Below are positions 7,212 to 8,557 of a DNA stretch of 8,557 nt, in pieces (within the stretch, counting starts at the first letter, position 1; every line of letters starts with the position of its first letter). Under the pieces are notes generated by a model. That model did not search any database, was not told the DNA's origin, and saw only the letters and a program-made list of their open reading frames with translations. The translations under genes and the position numbers were made by a program. The stretch spans positions 1 to 8,557 of the forward strand of contig CABQAB010000076.1 of assembly GCA_902461985.1 (NCBI GenBank). The letters are read 5' to 3'. The stretch comes from an uncultured Bacteroidales bacterium (GTDB lineage: Bacteria > Bacteroidota > Bacteroidia > Bacteroidales > UBA932).

Positions 7212-8557
7212 AAGACAAAGATTATAACACTGGCTGCAGTTCTGGCGGCTGCCGTCACTTTCCCGGGATATGCCCTTGACAGACAGATTCTCCTCTCCCC
7301 TGACGGAGGGCTGGAACTGTCTGTATATGCAGACAACGGCATCCCCTGCTACGAAATGAGCTATAAGGGGATTCCGGTGCTCAAGCCCAGCCACTTGGGA
7401 TTCGACCTGCGCTATGAAAGGGGCTACAGGGAAGGCCTGGAGCTGACAGATGTTCAAAGAGACAGCACTGACGGATACTGGTATCCTGTATGGGGTGAAT
7501 ATTCCAAAGTCCGCAACCACTACAACGAACTCTGCGCCACTTTCACTCAGGAAGGCAGCGGAAGAACACTCATTGTGCGTTTCAGACTCTTCAATGACGG
7601 TCTCGGATTCCGCTACGAGTTTCCAAAGCAGCAGACGCTGCATGTCTTCCAGGTCAATGAAGAACTGACGGAGTTCAACCTCGCGCACGACTACACAGCT
7701 TTCTGTATGCCCGGAGACTACGACACAAACGAGTTCAGCTACACGACCTCTAAAATCTCACAGCTCAGAGAACAGCTGACTCTGCAGTCCGTAGCCCACA
7801 AGAGCTATGAAGCCAAATCCGAAGGAGGACTCATCATACAGACACCGGTAATGCTCAAAGGTGACAACGGGCTGTATGTGAACATCCACGAGGCCGCCCT
7901 TGTGGATTATCCTGCAATGGAACTTGCCGTGGATGACAGCCTTTTCGTATTCAGTTCTAAACTTGTTCCAAACAAAAACGGCGAAAAAGCCTTCAAGATG
8001 GCCCCGTGCACCACACCGTGGAGGACAGTCATAGTCAGCGACAAAGCCACGGACATACTTGCCAGCCGCCTGATCTACAATCTCAACGAGCCTTGCAGTA
8101 TAGAGGACACTTCCTGGATTCATCCAGTAAAATATGCAGGGGTCTGGTGGGAATATTTCACTGGAGCCGGCAGCAGCTGGTCCTATAGCTGGGACAACAG
8201 TGCGAGACCGGGCATCACAGACTACACTGCGCTCCAGCCCAACGGCGTGCATGGTGCGAACACGGCAAACGTAAAGAGGTACATAGACTTCGCTGCGGAA
8301 AGCGGATTGGACGCGGTGCTTGTGGAGGGCTGGAACGAAGGCTGGGAAGACTGGTCTTCATACGGCCGGGAAAGGCTGTTCCGCTTCGACCGGGCCTATC
8401 CGGATTTCGATGTGGAGGAACTGCATGAATATGCCGCGTCAAAGGGAGTGAAACTCATCATGCACCATGAGACCGGCTCAAATGCAGCAGACTACGAAAG
8501 GCAGCTGGACGCGGCGTTCGACTTCATGAACAGGAACGGCTACGATGCGGTCAAGAC
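7209..8557 (+). CDS. GH97 family glycoside hydrolase (SusB-like), 3' partial
   Basis: Predicted periplasmic exo-acting alpha-glycosidase; SusB, the family prototype, releases glucose from oligosaccharides. The frame is open from ATG 7209 to the window end (449 residues plus two bases), against roughly 700-740 for a full GH97 enzyme. A Sec signal peptide (MKTKIITLAAVLAAAVTFPG, likely cut after YA at residue 22) has no lipobox. The N-terminal beta-sandwich runs to about residue 290, with FNDGLGFRYEF (128-138) and DYDTNEFSYTT (170-180). The catalytic barrel begins near 300 with VKYAGVWWEYF and continues with VEGWNEGWEDW (372-382) and LIMHHETGS (416-424). Glu421 in the HHET motif corresponds to the SusB base Glu439, found in inverting alpha-glucosidase members and missing in the retaining alpha-galactosidase branch. 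By spacing, Glu175 may match the SusB calcium ligand Glu194. The remaining catalytic glutamates lie past the right edge. Confidence 0.92.
   Translation, partial: MKTKIITLAAVLAAAVTFPGYALDRQILLSPDGGLELSVYADNGIPCYEMSYKGIPVLKPSHLGFDLRYERGYREGLELTDVQRDSTDGYWYPVWGEYSKVRNHYNELCATFTQEGSGRTLIVRFRLFNDGLGFRYEFPKQQTLHVFQVNEELTEFNLAHDYTAFCMPGDYDTNEFSYTTSKISQLREQLTLQSVAHKSYEAKSEGGLIIQTPVMLKGDNGLYVNIHEAALVDYPAMELAVDDSLFVFSSKLVPNKNGEKAFKMAPCTTPWRTVIVSDKATDILASRLIYNLNEPCSIEDTSWIHPVKYAGVWWEYFTGAGSSWSYSWDNSARPGITDYTALQPNGVHGANTANVKRYIDFAAESGLDAVLVEGWNEGWEDWSSYGRERLFRFDRAYPDFDVEELHEYAASKGVKLIMHHETGSNAADYERQLDAAFDFMNRNGYDAVK

Overview
The window looks like part of a polysaccharide utilization locus (PUL) from a Bacteroidota bacterium, most likely a gut-type Bacteroidales. 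This rests on an adjacent SusC-like/SusD-like pair, a SusE-like surface lipoprotein, lipoprotein signal peptides with a Cys at residue 17 or 18, and very tight gene packing on one strand. Base composition is roughly balanced with many C/G-ending codons. That fits several Bacteroidales families, so I do not name a genus.

Layout, all on the + strand: (1) 1-2517, the C-terminal four fifths of a SusC-like TonB-dependent transporter, cut by the left edge and carrying a one-base frameshift at a run of nine C (163-171). (2) 2529-4376, a complete SusD-like glycan-binding lipoprotein. (3) 4389-5768, a SusE-like lipoprotein with a SusE-type N-terminal domain, two full SusE/SusF C-terminal glycan-binding modules and what looks like a shortened third. 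(4) 5768-7207, a lipoprotein glycoside hydrolase resembling family GH27 (clan GH-D), with candidate catalytic Asp217 and Asp285. (5) 7209-8557, the first 449 residues of a GH97 enzyme (SusB family), cut by the right edge. Gaps between genes are 11 nt, 12 nt, a 1-nt overlap and 1 nt. There is no non-coding stretch of any size, and I saw no RNA gene, CRISPR array, mobile element, promoter or terminator.

Proposed working model: SusC/SusD capture and import an oligosaccharide across the outer membrane, the SusE-like protein holds the glycan at the surface, the GH27-like lipoprotein trims or cleaves it, and the periplasmic GH97 enzyme releases monosaccharide. The GH97 fragment keeps the His-His-Glu-Thr motif that marks the inverting, SusB-like alpha-glucosidase branch. 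This points to an alpha-glucan or mixed alpha-glucoside substrate rather than a simple alpha-galactoside. GH27 includes both alpha-galactosidases and isomalto-dextranase, so dextran-like alpha-1,6-glucan is a testable possibility, not a conclusion. No regulator is in the window, and no clearly endo-acting surface hydrolase other than possibly the GH27-like protein.

The most unusual items are the C9 frameshift in susC (sequencing error, pseudogene, or slippage switch), the pairing of a divergent GH27-like lipoprotein with GH97 in a SusC/D/E operon, and the irregular repeat architecture of the SusE-like protein. Nothing here amounts to a clearly new class of system.
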